A stretch of DNA of 64,000 bases, taken from Pseudomonas koreensis (GTDB lineage Bacteria; Pseudomonadota; Gammaproteobacteria; Pseudomonadales; Pseudomonadaceae). Made by a program: the position numbers and the translations under genes. The first letter of the stretch is position 1. The number at the start of each line of letters is the position of its first letter. The notes beneath the pieces are model-generated. The model was not told the DNA's origin and made no database searches. It saw only the letters and a program-made list of their open reading frames with translations. The stretch is taken from assembly GCF_025447595.1 (NCBI RefSeq), contig NZ_JAOEJU010000010.1, positions 62,001-126,000 on the forward strand, in the 5' to 3' direction. This document shows, piece after piece, positions 30,017-38,671 of this stretch.

Positions 30017-30907
30017 ATGGACCTGGCCAACCTCAATGCTTTTATCGCGATTGCCGAGACCGGAAGCTTCTCCGGCGCCGGTGAACGGCTGCATTTGACA
30101 CAACCGGCGATCAGCAAACGTATCGCCGGGCTGGAGCAGCAATTGAATGTGCGGCTGTTCGACCGGCTCGGTCGTGAAGTAGGCCTGACCGAGGCCGGCC
30201 GGGCCCTGTTGCCACGGGCTTATCAGATTCTCAATGTGCTGGACGACACGCGCCGCGCCCTGACCAACCTGACCGGCGAAGTCACCGGTCGTCTGACCCT
30301 GGCCACCAGCCACCACATCGGCCTGCACCGCTTGCCGCCATTATTGAGGGAATACACACGCCGCTACCCACAGGTTGCGCTGGATATTCAGTTCCTCGAT
30401 TCGGAAGTGGCCTACGAGGAAATTCTCCATGGCCGGGCGGAGCTGGCGGTCATCACGCTCGCGCCGGAGCCGCATACGCTGGTCAAAGCCACGCCGGTAT
30501 GGGACGACCCGCTGGATTTCGTGGTCGCTCCGGAACATTCATTGATCAGTAACGGCGCTGTCACGCTGGCGGACATTGCCGGCCATCCGGCGGTTTTCCC
30601 CGGCGGCAACACCTTTACCCATCATATTGTCCAACGCCTGTTCGAGGCCCAAGGCCTGACACCGAACATCGCCATGAGCACCAACTATCTGGAAACCATC
30701 AAAATGATGGTCTCGATTGGCCTGGCGTGGAGCGTTTTGCCGCGCACGATGCTCGATGACCAGGTGGCACGCATACCTTTACCGGGCATACAGCTCAGTC
30801 GCCAGCTAGGCTATATCCTGCACACTGAAAGGACGCTGTCGAACGCTGCACGGGCATTTATGGCCCTGCTGGACGCTCAAATCGATCTGCCAGGGACTCT
30901 CGGCTAA
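30017..30907 (+). CDS. LysR-family regulator divergent from leuC
   Basis: A 296-residue LysR protein. The N-terminal winged helix (MDLANLNAFIAIAETGSFSG...LTQPAISKRIAGLEQQLNVRLFDR) is standard, with the effector domain from about residue 90. Divergence from leuC strongly suggests it controls the leuCD genes. The shared 140-base gap is AT-rich and holds a small dyad CATA-N5-TATG (29977-29989) that could be part of a T-N11-A site. The ATG at 30017 fits the family; the upstream ATG at 29987 would place the dyad inside the gene. Confidence 0.9.
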   Translation: MDLANLNAFIAIAETGSFSGAGERLHLTQPAISKRIAGLEQQLNVRLFDRLGREVGLTEAGRALLPRAYQILNVLDDTRRALTNLTGEVTGRLTLATSHHIGLHRLPPLLREYTRRYPQVALDIQFLDSEVAYEEILHGRAELAVITLAPEPHTLVKATPVWDDPLDFVVAPEHSLISNGAVTLADIAGHPAVFPGGNTFTHHIVQRLFEAQGLTPNIAMSTNYLETIKMMVSIGLAWSVLPRTMLDDQVARIPLPGIQLSRQLGYILHTERTLSNAARAFMALLDAQIDLPGTLG

Positions 30908-30975
30908 CTTGTGCTACTCCTATAGAGCTGCCGTTCCTGTGCCAAACGCCCACATCAGCTCAAGGCTCTTCGACA

Positions 30976-33900
30976 ATGCCGAAATCTGTTGACCGTATTC
31001 CGCCGATGCCGCGTATTCAGGCCATTGATCCACGGCATTCCGAGCAGAGCTGGGAAAGTGCACCGCAACTGCTGGCCGCGCTCAACGGCGCCCGGCTCGG
31101 CGCCTGGTATTGGGACATCGAGCGCGGGCAAATCAGCTGGTCGCGCGGGACACAGGCACTTTTCGGTTTCGACCCCAGGCAACCGCTGCCCGAAGACCTG
31201 GAATACCTCGACCTGCTGCCGCCGGAAGACCGGGCAAAAACCGTGCGCGCCTTTCACGCTGTCATCGCCGGCGCACCACTGGAACAGGCAATGCACCACC
31301 GCATCCGCTGGCCGGACGGCAGTCTGCACTGGCTGGAAATCAACGGCAGCCTGCTGCCGGACAAACATGGCCGGCCCCGAATGATCGGGGTGATCCGCGA
31401 AATCACCCACCAAAGGCAGCGGGAACAGGCCCTCAGCAGTTCGGAGAAACGCTTTGCCACTCTGTTTCACCTATGCCCGAACATGGTGCTGCTGACCCGC
31501 CAGGAAGACGGCCTGATCACTGAAGCCAACCAGTATTTCGAAAGCCTGTTTGGCTGGCCGGTGCAGAGCGCCATCGGCCGCACCACGCTGGAGCTGGGCC
31601 TGTGGGTGCATCCCGAGCAACGGGCGGAGCTGGTCAAGAAGACCAAGGCCAAGGGCGAACTGATCAGCATGGAAGTGCAGTTCCGCGCCAGCAACGGCCA
31701 GATTCACGATGGCATCCTCAGTGCGCAAAAGGTCGAACTCGAAGGCCAGCCGTACCTGCTCAGCACCTTTCTCGACACCACCGAGCGCAAAGCCGCCGAA
31801 CATGCCTTGAAAGACAGTCAGGAACGCCTCGACCTGGCACTGGATTCAGCCCAGCTCGGCACCTGGGACTGGCACATTCCCAGCGGCATGCTCTACGGCT
31901 CGGCACGGGCTGCGCAATTACATGGCCTGGAGCCAAAGCCGTTCCATGAATCGTTCGAGGAATTCTTCGAAGGCGTGCCCGGGGAAGAACGCGACACCAT
32001 GCGCGATGCCTATCGCAGCCTGCGCGAAGGCCCCGCCGGCAATTATCAGTTGACCTATCGTGTGCAACTGCCGGACGGCAGCTCACGCTATCTGGAAAGC
32101 CGCGCCCGCCTCTACCGTGATGACAACGGCGCGCCGCTGCGCATGGCCGGCACGTTGCTGGATATCACCGATCAGGTTGAGCGAGAGCAACGCCTGGTGG
32201 CTTCGGAAGAAAAATTCGCCACCTTGTTCCAGGTCAGTCCCGACCCAATCTGCGTCACGCGCCAGGAAACCGGAGAGTTCATCGAGATCAACTCCAGTTT
32301 CAGCCAGACCTTCGGCTGGAGCGCCGCCGACATCATCGGTCGCACCGCCGAAGAAATCGGCCTGTGGGATGCTTCGGCGAAAAGCCTGCAACGGATCGAA
32401 CGGGTGATCCGCGAACAGGGCCTGAGCAATGTCGCGATCATCGTCCAGCACAAAGACGGCCAGTCACTGACCTGCGTGATCTCCAGCCGCCAGATCAGCG
32501 TCGGCAACCAGCCATGCATCGTCACGACGTTGCGCGACATCACTCAGCAACAGCGCTCGGAAGCGGCACTCAAGGCCAGCGAGGAAAAATTCGCCAAGGC
32601 GTTCCACTCCAGCCCCGACGCAATCACCATCACCGAGCGCGACACCGGACGCTATCTGGAGGTCAACGACGGTTTCTGCCGCCTGACCGGCTATCGTGCC
32701 GACGAAGTAGTGGGCAAAACCGTGTACCAGGTCGGCATCTGGGCCGAGGAAAAACAGCGGTCAGCATTGCTCGCCGAACTTCAGATCAAGGGCCGCGTAC
32801 ATCATCAGGAAATGCTCGGGCGCAACAAGCGCGGCGAGATACTGACGGTGGAAGTCTCGGTCGAACCGATCATCCTCAACGAAACCGCTTGCCTGCTGCT
32901 GACTGCGCGCGACGTCAGCCTGCTGAAGAACGCCGAAGCGCAGATCCGGCATCTGGCTTATCACGATCCGTTGACCAATCTGCCCAACCGCGCTCTGTTG
33001 ATGGATCGCCTGAGCCAGCAGATCGCCCTGCTCAAGCGCCACAATCTGCGCGGTGCGCTGCTGTTTCTCGATCTGGATCACTTCAAGCACATCAACGACT
33101 CGCTCGGCCATCCGGTCGGCGACACGGTGCTGAAAATCATCACTGCGCGGCTCGAAGCCAGCGTGCGCATGGAAGACACGGTTGCGCGACTTGGTGGCGA
33201 TGAATTCGTGGTGTTGCTCAGCGGCCTGGAAGGTACGCGCAACGAAGTCAGCGCACAGGTGCGAGATTTGGCCGACACCATCCGCGAACTGCTTTCCGAA
33301 CCGATGTTTCTCGACGGCCAGCGCCTGCAAGTGACACCGAGCATTGGCGTGGCATTGATTCCCGACCACGGATCGACGCCGACCGATTTGCTCAAGCGCG
33401 CCGACATCGCGCTGTACCGGGCCAAGGATTCAGGGCGCAACACCACGCAGATGTACCACAACACCATGCAGAAAGCGGCCAGCGAACGCCAGCGCATGGA
33501 GACCGATTTGCGCCTGGCCTTGTCGCGCAACGAATTCACCATGCATTACCAACCGCAGATCGATGCCAAGGACAACCGCATCATCGGTGCCGAAGCGCTG
33601 GTGCGCTGGAATCACCCGGAACTGGGCGCCCAATCGCCCGCAGAGTTCATCAAAGTGCTGGAGGATAGTGGTCTCATTCTGGAGGTTGGCACCTGGATCC
33701 TTGATGAGGCCTGCTGCGCCTTCAAGGCATTGATCGCCGAAGGCCTGATCGATCCTCTGGCGTTCACTCTTTGCGTGAACATCAGCCCCCGACAGTTTCG
33801 GCAGAACGACTTCGTCGAGCGCATCGAGCACAGCATGACCAGCCATGGCCTGCCCTGCTCGTTGCTGAAACTGGAAATCACCGAAGGCATCGTCATCCAG

Positions 33901-34254
33901 AATCTGGAAGACACCATCAGCAAGATGCGTCGCCTGAAAAAACTCGGTGTGAGTTTTGCCATGGACGATTTCGGCACCGGTTATTCATCGCTGACCTATC
34001 TGAAACGATTGCCGGTGGACACCCTGAAGATCGATCAGTCGTTCATCCGCGACGCCACCACCGACCCCAACGACGCCGAAATCATCCGCGCCATCGTCGC
34101 CATGGCCCGCAGCCTGGAACTGGAAGTGATCGCCGAAGGCGTGGAAACCTCGGAACAACTGGCCTTCCTGCAGGGGCTGGGCTGCCATTTGTATCAGGGG
34201 TATCTGCACAGCCGGCCGTTGCCGCTGGAGGGGTTGAAAGGATTGCTGGAATGA
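30976..34254 (+). CDS. Five-PAS GGDEF-EAL cyclic-di-GMP protein
   Basis: A 1092-residue soluble protein with no signal peptide or membrane helix. Five PAS/PAC sensors (about residues 30-150, 155-275, 285-405, 410-525 and 530-650) precede a GGDEF domain (about 660-825) and an EAL domain (about 835-1085). The GGDEF site RLGGDEFVVLL has an inhibitory RMED motif exactly five residues upstream. The EAL domain keeps EALVRW, NISPRQF, LEITEG, DDFGTGYSS, KIDQSF and EGVET. Both diguanylate cyclase and phosphodiesterase activity are therefore possible. PAS2, PAS4 and PAS5 share a '[KR]F[AT]..F...P..[IV]..T.[RQE]' opening, suggesting internal duplication. Confidence 0.93.
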   Translation: MPKSVDRIPPMPRIQAIDPRHSEQSWESAPQLLAALNGARLGAWYWDIERGQISWSRGTQALFGFDPRQPLPEDLEYLDLLPPEDRAKTVRAFHAVIAGAPLEQAMHHRIRWPDGSLHWLEINGSLLPDKHGRPRMIGVIREITHQRQREQALSSSEKRFATLFHLCPNMVLLTRQEDGLITEANQYFESLFGWPVQSAIGRTTLELGLWVHPEQRAELVKKTKAKGELISMEVQFRASNGQIHDGILSAQKVELEGQPYLLSTFLDTTERKAAEHALKDSQERLDLALDSAQLGTWDWHIPSGMLYGSARAAQLHGLEPKPFHESFEEFFEGVPGEERDTMRDAYRSLREGPAGNYQLTYRVQLPDGSSRYLESRARLYRDDNGAPLRMAGTLLDITDQVEREQRLVASEEKFATLFQVSPDPICVTRQETGEFIEINSSFSQTFGWSAADIIGRTAEEIGLWDASAKSLQRIERVIREQGLSNVAIIVQHKDGQSLTCVISSRQISVGNQPCIVTTLRDITQQQRSEAALKASEEKFAKAFHSSPDAITITERDTGRYLEVNDGFCRLTGYRADEVVGKTVYQVGIWAEEKQRSALLAELQIKGRVHHQEMLGRNKRGEILTVEVSVEPIILNETACLLLTARDVSLLKNAEAQIRHLAYHDPLTNLPNRALLMDRLSQQIALLKRHNLRGALLFLDLDHFKHINDSLGHPVGDTVLKIITARLEASVRMEDTVARLGGDEFVVLLSGLEGTRNEVSAQVRDLADTIRELLSEPMFLDGQRLQVTPSIGVALIPDHGSTPTDLLKRADIALYRAKDSGRNTTQMYHNTMQKAASERQRMETDLRLALSRNEFTMHYQPQIDAKDNRIIGAEALVRWNHPELGAQSPAEFIKVLEDSGLILEVGTWILDEACCAFKALIAEGLIDPLAFTLCVNISPRQFRQNDFVERIEHSMTSHGLPCSLLKLEITEGIVIQNLEDTISKMRRLKKLGVSFAMDDFGTGYSSLTYLKRLPVDTLKIDQSFIRDATTDPNDAEIIRAIVAMARSLELEVIAEGVETSEQLAFLQGLGCHLYQGYLHSRPLPLEGLKGLLE

Positions 34255-34260
34255 CGGGCA

Positions 34261-34290
34261 CAAAAAAGGGCGCCTTTCGGCGCCCTTCTT
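34261..34290. terminator. Bidirectional terminator
   Basis: AAAAAAGGGCGCC / GGCGCCCTTCTT with a TTTC loop lies between the rightward GGDEF-EAL gene (ends 34254) and the leftward heat-shock gene (ends 34301). The A-run is stronger than the T-run, favouring leftward use. Confidence 0.8.
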
Positions 34291-34300
34291 CCCGGTCGGC

Positions 34301-34744
34301 TTATTGCAGGACCGGCTTCTCCGCCCCGTTGATCGGGATGCGCTTGGCTTTCGCCTCTTCCGGGATCACTCGCAGCAGATCAATGCTCAACAGACCGTTA
34401 CGCAGGTCGGCAGCCTTGATCTCGATGTGATCGGCCAGGCGGAAGGACAGCTTGAATGCACGTTGGGCGATGCCCTGGTGCAGGAAAGTGACGCCTTCGT
34501 TGGCATCACGCTTGCCGCCACTGATAGTCAGCACGCCTTTCTCGACTTGCAGGTCCAGGTCTTCTTCCTGGAAACCGGCCGCCGCCACAACGATGCGGTA
34601 TTGATCGTCACCGTGTTTTTCGACGTTGTAAGGCGGATAGGTGCTGCCTGGCTCGTTGCGCAGGGCGGTTTCGAACAGGTCGTTGAAACGGTCGAAACCC
34701 ACCGAGGAACGGAACAGTGGTGCGAGGGAAAATGCAGTACTCAT
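34301..34744 (-). CDS. ibpA: Small heat-shock protein, Hsp20/IbpA type
   Basis: A 147-residue alpha-crystallin chaperone that holds unfolded proteins in the cytoplasm. It has the IbpA N-terminus (FSLAPLFRSSVGFDRFNDLFE), the crystallin domain with YPPYNVEKHGDDQYRIVVAAAGF and GVTFLHQGIAQRAFKLSFRL, and the IPI-type C-terminal anchor (KRIPINGAEK). It has both a sigma-32 promoter and a ROSE-type thermometer upstream. Confidence 0.94.
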   Translation of the reverse strand: MSTAFSLAPLFRSSVGFDRFNDLFETALRNEPGSTYPPYNVEKHGDDQYRIVVAAAGFQEEDLDLQVEKGVLTISGGKRDANEGVTFLHQGIAQRAFKLSFRLADHIEIKAADLRNGLLSIDLLRVIPEEAKAKRIPINGAEKPVLQ

Positions 34745-34811
34745 GGTTCAAATCTCCTGAAAACAATCAGCAAGGTTTTTTGTCTCCGCGACCCGAATTC
34801 GGCATCGCGTA
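34745..34811 (-). promoter_or_regulatory. ROSE-type RNA thermometer in the ibpA leader
   Basis: In the leader RNA, UUGCUGA (34767-34773) faces UCAGGAGA (34753-34760, containing the Shine-Dalgarno AGGAGA) across a six-base loop. This is the ROSE signature, in which UUGCU masks AGGA with a bulged G. A more stable GC hairpin, GCGATGCCGAATTCGGGTCGC, lies 5' of it. Melting at high temperature would free the ribosome binding site. Confidence 0.75.
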
Positions 34812-34817
34812 ACCCTT

Positions 34818-34845
34818 AGATAGGGACCTGCGTTTTGTTTTCAAG
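34818..34845 (-). promoter_or_regulatory. Sigma-32 heat-shock promoter of ibpA
   Basis: On the minus strand CTTGAAA (34839-34845), a 13-base spacer and CCCTATCT (34818-34825) match the sigma-32 consensus CTTGAAA-N13-CCCCATNT at all but one position. Confidence 0.85.
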
Positions 34846-34864
34846 AGATCGTTTGAAGATTTTT

Positions 34865-35824
34865 TCAGGCGGCTTCAGCGACCGGCAAACCCAGTAAACG
34901 CGAGACCTGGTCCGGCTCGGTCTCCCGGCGCAGCACGGTAAACAGTTCAGTGGCTTCGGGATAATTGCGGGTCAACATGGCCAGCCACTGCTTCAAACGG
35001 CCCGGTGATTGGCGCGCGGTCATCTGTGCCTTGGCTTGCAACCAGAAGTCCTGAATCAGCGGCATCAGTTCGGTCCAGGTCATCTCGACGACTTCCTCGC
35101 CGGCACGGGCGGCGGCGATCTGACGGGCCAGATCCGGGCGCGACACCAGACCGCGACCGAGCATGATGTCTTCCACGCCGCTGATTTCCCGGCAGCGGCG
35201 CCAGTCTTCGACGCTCCAGATGTCGCCGTTGGCGAACACAGGCACCTTGACCACGTCCTGCACGCGCGGAATCCACTCCCAATGTGCTGGCGGCTTGTAG
35301 CCGTCGACCTTGGTCCGGGCGTGAACCACGATGTGCTCGGCGCCGCCTTCGGCCAGCGCCGTGGCGCACACCAGCGAGCCGTCCGGGCTGTCGAAACCCA
35401 GGCGCATCTTGGCGGTAACCGGAATGTGTGCGGGAACGGCGCGACGTACGTGTTCGACGATCTGGTTGAGCAGCTCCGGCTCCTTGAGCAGCACCGCACC
35501 GCCACGGGACTTGTTGACGGTCTTGGCCGGGCAGCCGAAGTTCAGGTCGATCACTTCAGAACCGAGCTCGCAGGCCAGCGCCGCGTTTTCCGCCAGGCAC
35601 ACCGGGTCGGAACCCAGCAACTGCACGCGCAGTGGCACGCCGGAAGCGGTGCGAGCACCGTTGAGCAGTTCAGGGCCGAACTTGTGGAAATAGGCCGGGG
35701 TCAGCAACTGGTCGTTGACCCGGATGAACTCGGTCACGCACCAGTCAATACCGCCGACACGGGTCAGGACATCGCGCAGGATGTCGTCGACCAACCCTTC
35801 CATCGGCGCCAGAGCAATTTGCAT
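34865..35824 (-). CDS. dusC: tRNA-dihydrouridine synthase, DusC type
   Basis: A 319-residue flavoenzyme that reduces uridine in the tRNA D-loop (position 16 for DusC). The N-terminus [20 protein letters not shown], catalytic Cys in [17 protein letters not shown], and [11 protein letters not shown] are Dus signatures. The start at 35824 fits the family. Length and the early MEGL rather than MAG fit DusC better than DusA or DusB. Confidence 0.9.
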   Translation of the reverse strand: MQIALAPMEGLVDDILRDVLTRVGGIDWCVTEFIRVNDQLLTPAYFHKFGPELLNGARTASGVPLRVQLLGSDPVCLAENAALACELGSEVIDLNFGCPAKTVNKSRGGAVLLKEPELLNQIVEHVRRAVPAHIPVTAKMRLGFDSPDGSLVCATALAEGGAEHIVVHARTKVDGYKPPAHWEWIPRVQDVVKVPVFANGDIWSVEDWRRCREISGVEDIMLGRGLVSRPDLARQIAAARAGEEVVEMTWTELMPLIQDFWLQAKAQMTARQSPGRLKQWLAMLTRNYPEATELFTVLRRETEPDQVSRLLGLPVAEAA

Positions 35825-35859
35825 GGGAAACACACACTCAAGGAAAAACGTGCGGCAGT

Positions 35860-36321
35860 TTACTGGGTTTCGCGGGTTAAACCCATGTCCACCATCTGTA
35901 TGGCCGAGCCATAGCCTTCGATGAACTCGGCGGGCATGCGTTTGGGCCTGCCGGTGGACAGTTCGATACAGACGAAGGTGGTCTGGGCGCGCAGCAGCGT
36001 GGCGTTGTCGCTGGGGCGAATCAGCTGGAAGTGACGGGTCATTTTCAGGCGCTGATCCCAATCGACGATCCACGTCGCCAATTGCAACTCGTCGCCTTCG
36101 TAGGCGGCGGCCAGGTAATCGATTTCGTGGCGCACAACGGCCATCGCCCGATCCAGACGCCGGTACTCGACCAGATCCAGACCCAGGCGCTGCGAGTGGC
36201 GCCAGGCGCAGCGCTCGAGCCAGGTCACGTAGACCGCATTGTTGGCGTGGCCCAGCCCGTCGATATCCTCGGCGCCCACTTGCAGATCAATGGTAAACGG
36301 CGTTGCCCGATCCCAGCCCAT
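35860..36321 (-). CDS. Acyl-CoA thioesterase, 4HBT/YbgC type
   Basis: A 153-residue hot-dog-fold protein. [23 protein letters not shown] matches the catalytic 'D.d..GHvNN..Y..w.e' motif with the active-site Asp and His-Asn. Members hydrolyse small or aromatic acyl-CoAs. It stands 35 bases before dusC and is probably co-transcribed with it. Confidence 0.88.
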   Translation of the reverse strand: MGWDRATPFTIDLQVGAEDIDGLGHANNAVYVTWLERCAWRHSQRLGLDLVEYRRLDRAMAVVRHEIDYLAAAYEGDELQLATWIVDWDQRLKMTRHFQLIRPSDNATLLRAQTTFVCIELSTGRPKRMPAEFIEGYGSAIQMVDMGLTRETQ

Positions 36322-36368
36322 GCCCTACTCCCGGTCAGATTATTCAACCGGGGCAGTGTAACGGATGA

Positions 36369-37202
36369 CTACGCCGATTGCCGCGCCTGAAGGCTGCGTC
36401 CGGCCAGCAGTGATAACACGCCATCAACCACCCTAGGGTCGGCCAATACGCGCTGATGACCGCCGGCTTCCAGACGCAACAAGCGACTGTCGAACCAGGA
36501 TTCGTGGATCAGTTGGGATTCCTTGACCGAAACGAAGGTGTCGTCCTCGGCATGCACGATCAGCCCAGGCATATCCAGTTGATAGTGCGCGACATCAAGG
36601 GTGGCGGCGCGCATGCCGACGTCCTGCTCAACCTGGCGAATGAACGCGGAACGCGCTCTGGGCGGCATGCCGACATACCGGGCAAATCCGCGCAACACCC
36701 CAAGAATTCGCGCCGGAGCCGCAATGCTGACCAGTGTCTCAGTGCGCAAGCCCAATTGCACCGCCAACATGGCGCTGGCACCGCCCATGGAGTGGCCGAT
36801 GACCGCTTGCAGCGGCGGCAACTCGGCAGCCGCTTCAAGCATGGCTCGGGCGAACAGCACGACATTGGCTTCACGCCCTGGCGAACGACCATGAGCCGGG
36901 CCATCAAGTGCAACAACGGTAAAACCTGCTTCGACCAGAGCAGTGATCAGCGAGGCAAACTGGGTAGGCCGCCCTTCCCATCCGTGCATCAGCAAAACAG
37001 TCGGTCCTTGCCCCCAGCGCAGTGCAGAGAGGCCGAAGCGCAAGGTAATGCGCTCGGATTTCGCCAGCAGCGGCAACTCCCAGTCCCGCGGTGTATTCGC
37101 GCGCGGCGTCATGAACGCCAGCCGCATTTTGCTTGCCACCAGTTTCGGTGCAAACCAGCCCAAGGTGCCATTAACGCCGCGAACCCACTTCAACGTGCTC
37201 AT
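36369..37202 (-). CDS. Alpha/beta hydrolase
   Basis: A 277-residue hydrolase. The nucleophile elbow GHSMGGAS carries Ser, LMHGWEGRP is the oxyanion strand, HAEDDTFVSVKE supplies the Asp and the His is in GGHQRVL. No signal peptide. The TetR gene lies 30 bases upstream in the same direction, so the two probably form an operon. Substrate unknown. Confidence 0.87.
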   Translation of the reverse strand: MSTLKWVRGVNGTLGWFAPKLVASKMRLAFMTPRANTPRDWELPLLAKSERITLRFGLSALRWGQGPTVLLMHGWEGRPTQFASLITALVEAGFTVVALDGPAHGRSPGREANVVLFARAMLEAAAELPPLQAVIGHSMGGASAMLAVQLGLRTETLVSIAAPARILGVLRGFARYVGMPPRARSAFIRQVEQDVGMRAATLDVAHYQLDMPGLIVHAEDDTFVSVKESQLIHESWFDSRLLRLEAGGHQRVLADPRVVDGVLSLLAGRSLQARQSA

Positions 37203-37232
37203 CGCTCTCTCCTCGGGCTTGTAGCCTTCAGG

Positions 37233-37772
37233 TCAACGCACCGCCGACTTGGCGGCACGCAGCAATCGATCAGATAAATCCCCAGGACCTAACGCCCTCG
37301 CGAGCGCCAGACCACCCACCATCAAGGCCACGTCGGCCAGCGCTTTATCGGTGTCCTCGGGACTTGAGGCCAATTGCGCAATCATCAACTCCAGGTGCTC
37401 GTTCAACGCGATCCGGAACGCTTCCGGCAGTCGACCCAGTTCGCCAATGGAAGCTGGTATCGGGCACGCCGAATCGCTGGAATCGCGATGCTTGCGCGAC
37501 AGATAGAACGCAGCCACCAGGGCGCGGCGCTCTTCACCGGTCAGCTCGCTGTCCATGTCGGCAATCAGGTCGCGACGGCGACCCAGCAATTGCTTGAACG
37601 CCTCAAGCATCATTGCGTCCTTGCTTTCGAAGTGTGCGTAGAAACCACCGACGGTCAGGCCGGCGGCACCCATCACTTCGCCCACGCTCGGTTCAGCCGG
37701 GCCGCGCTGGATCAGTGCAGCACTGGCGGCCTTGAGAATGCGTTCGCGGGTTTGAGCTTTTTTGTCGTTCAT
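37233..37772 (-). CDS. TetR/AcrR-family repressor
   Basis: A 179-residue regulator. The N-terminal HTH (RERILKAASAALIQRGPAEPSVGEVMGAAGLTVGGFYAHFESKDAMM) is typical, with an all-helical ligand domain after residue 60. It is transcribed just ahead of the hydrolase gene. A perfect 9-bp AT-rich inverted repeat 26 bases upstream is a likely autoregulatory operator. Confidence 0.9.
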   Translation of the reverse strand: MNDKKAQTRERILKAASAALIQRGPAEPSVGEVMGAAGLTVGGFYAHFESKDAMMLEAFKQLLGRRRDLIADMDSELTGEERRALVAAFYLSRKHRDSSDSACPIPASIGELGRLPEAFRIALNEHLELMIAQLASSPEDTDKALADVALMVGGLALARALGPGDLSDRLLRAAKSAVR

Positions 37773-37797
37773 CGTCGCCTCCGAATATTACGATAGC

Positions 37798-37820
37798 AAT
37801 ATTATTCTCATAATAATATT
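37798..37820. promoter_or_regulatory. Probable TetR operator
   Basis: The perfect inverted repeat AATATTATT-N5-AATAATATT stands in the promoter region of the TetR gene, which starts at 37772. Its size and symmetry fit a TetR dimer site. Confidence 0.6.
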
Positions 37821-37895
37821 CCGCAAGTCACAAGCGTGACCGCTGGTCTGAAGCACAGTGTTAAGGAAAAAGAGGATTTGGCCAAACGCCAGACA

Positions 37896-37932
37896 AACAA
37901 AAGGGCCATTCAATAATTGAATGACCCTTATA
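37896..37932 (-). terminator. Terminator of the tRNA-Glu/Ala operon
   Basis: AAGGG-CCATTCAAT / ATTGAAT-GACCCTT with A-rich sequence on the left lies just after the last tRNA-Glu in the leftward transcript. Confidence 0.75.
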
Positions 37933-37955
37933 AAATCCCGCAGAGCGGGTAATCG

Positions 37956-38031
37956 TGGCGTCCCCTAGGGGACTCGAACCCCTGTTACCGCCGTGAAAGG
38001 GCGGTGTCCTAGGCCACTAGACGAAGGGGAC
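37956..38031 (-). tRNA. tRNA-Glu (anticodon TTC), distal copy
   Basis: A 76-base gene. Acceptor GTCCCCT/AGGGGAC, anticodon loop CTTTCAC between CCGCC and GGCGG, CCA encoded. Identical in its mature sequence to the copy at 38239. Confidence 0.97.
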
Positions 38032-38109
38032 ACAAACCTTCTATACAACTGATCAGCGCTGAGTACTGATCGATTCAAGGCCGGTGTGGCCAGACCTTGA
38101 ACTGTAAAT

Positions 38110-38185
38110 TGGTGGAGCTAAGCGGGATCGAACCGCTGACCTCCTGCATGCCATGCAGGCGCTCTCCCAGCTGAGCTATAGCCCC
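38110..38185 (-). tRNA. tRNA-Ala (anticodon GGC), distal copy
   Basis: A 76-base gene with the alanine identity pair G3-U70 (GGGGCTA/TAGCTCC). Anticodon stem CCTGC/GCAGG around ATGGCAT. Its T-stem and anticodon stem differ from the other copy by paired changes. Confidence 0.97.
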
Positions 38186-38238
38186 GGATTTTTCGCCTCT
38201 CGGCGGAGCGACATCTTGCAACATCGCTTCTGTAAAAC

Positions 38239-38314
38239 TGGCGTCCCCTAGGGGACTCGAACCCCTGTTACCGCCGTGAAAGGGCGGTGTCCTAGGCCAC
38301 TAGACGAAGGGGAC
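38239..38314 (-). tRNA. tRNA-Glu (anticodon TTC), proximal copy
   Basis: Identical mature sequence to the copy at 37956-38031. It forms with the Ala gene upstream a unit that has been duplicated in tandem. Confidence 0.97.
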
Positions 38315-38393
38315 GCAAACCCTTCTATACAACTGATCAACGCTGAGTGTTGATCGCTTCGAAGCCGGTGTGGCCAGGCTTCGAAGTGTAAAT

Positions 38394-38469
<76 letters not shown>

Positions 38470-38502
38470 TCATCGTTGATGTCATCGCTGAGGACGGGGC
38501 GA

Positions 38503-38531
38503 ATCTTAAGGGCGTATCGAAAGGCTGTCAA
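38503..38531 (-). promoter_or_regulatory. Sigma-70 promoter of the tRNA-Ala/Glu operon
   Basis: On the minus strand TTGACA (38526-38531), a 17-base spacer and TAAGAT (38503-38508), then a GC-rich discriminator (TCGCCCC). Near-consensus, as expected for a strong stable-RNA promoter. Confidence 0.85.
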
Positions 38532-38613
38532 ACTTATTTTTGAAAAAATTCAAAATTTTTTGTCGGCATTACAATCACTTACCGCCCTCCCCCCGTAAAT
38601 TCGGGGGAAAACA

Positions 38614-38646
38614 CCGAAGGACAGGATCAAAAGATCCTGGCCTTCG
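38614..38646 (-). terminator. Terminator of gltX
   Basis: A 15-bp stem CCGAAGG-A-CAGGATC / GATCCTG-G-CCTTCGG with an AAAA loop and a single mismatch. In the leftward direction it is followed by GTGTTTTCCC, a short U-run. Confidence 0.7.
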
Positions 38647-38671
38647 GCGCGTCCTGCAGAGTCAAACGCAA

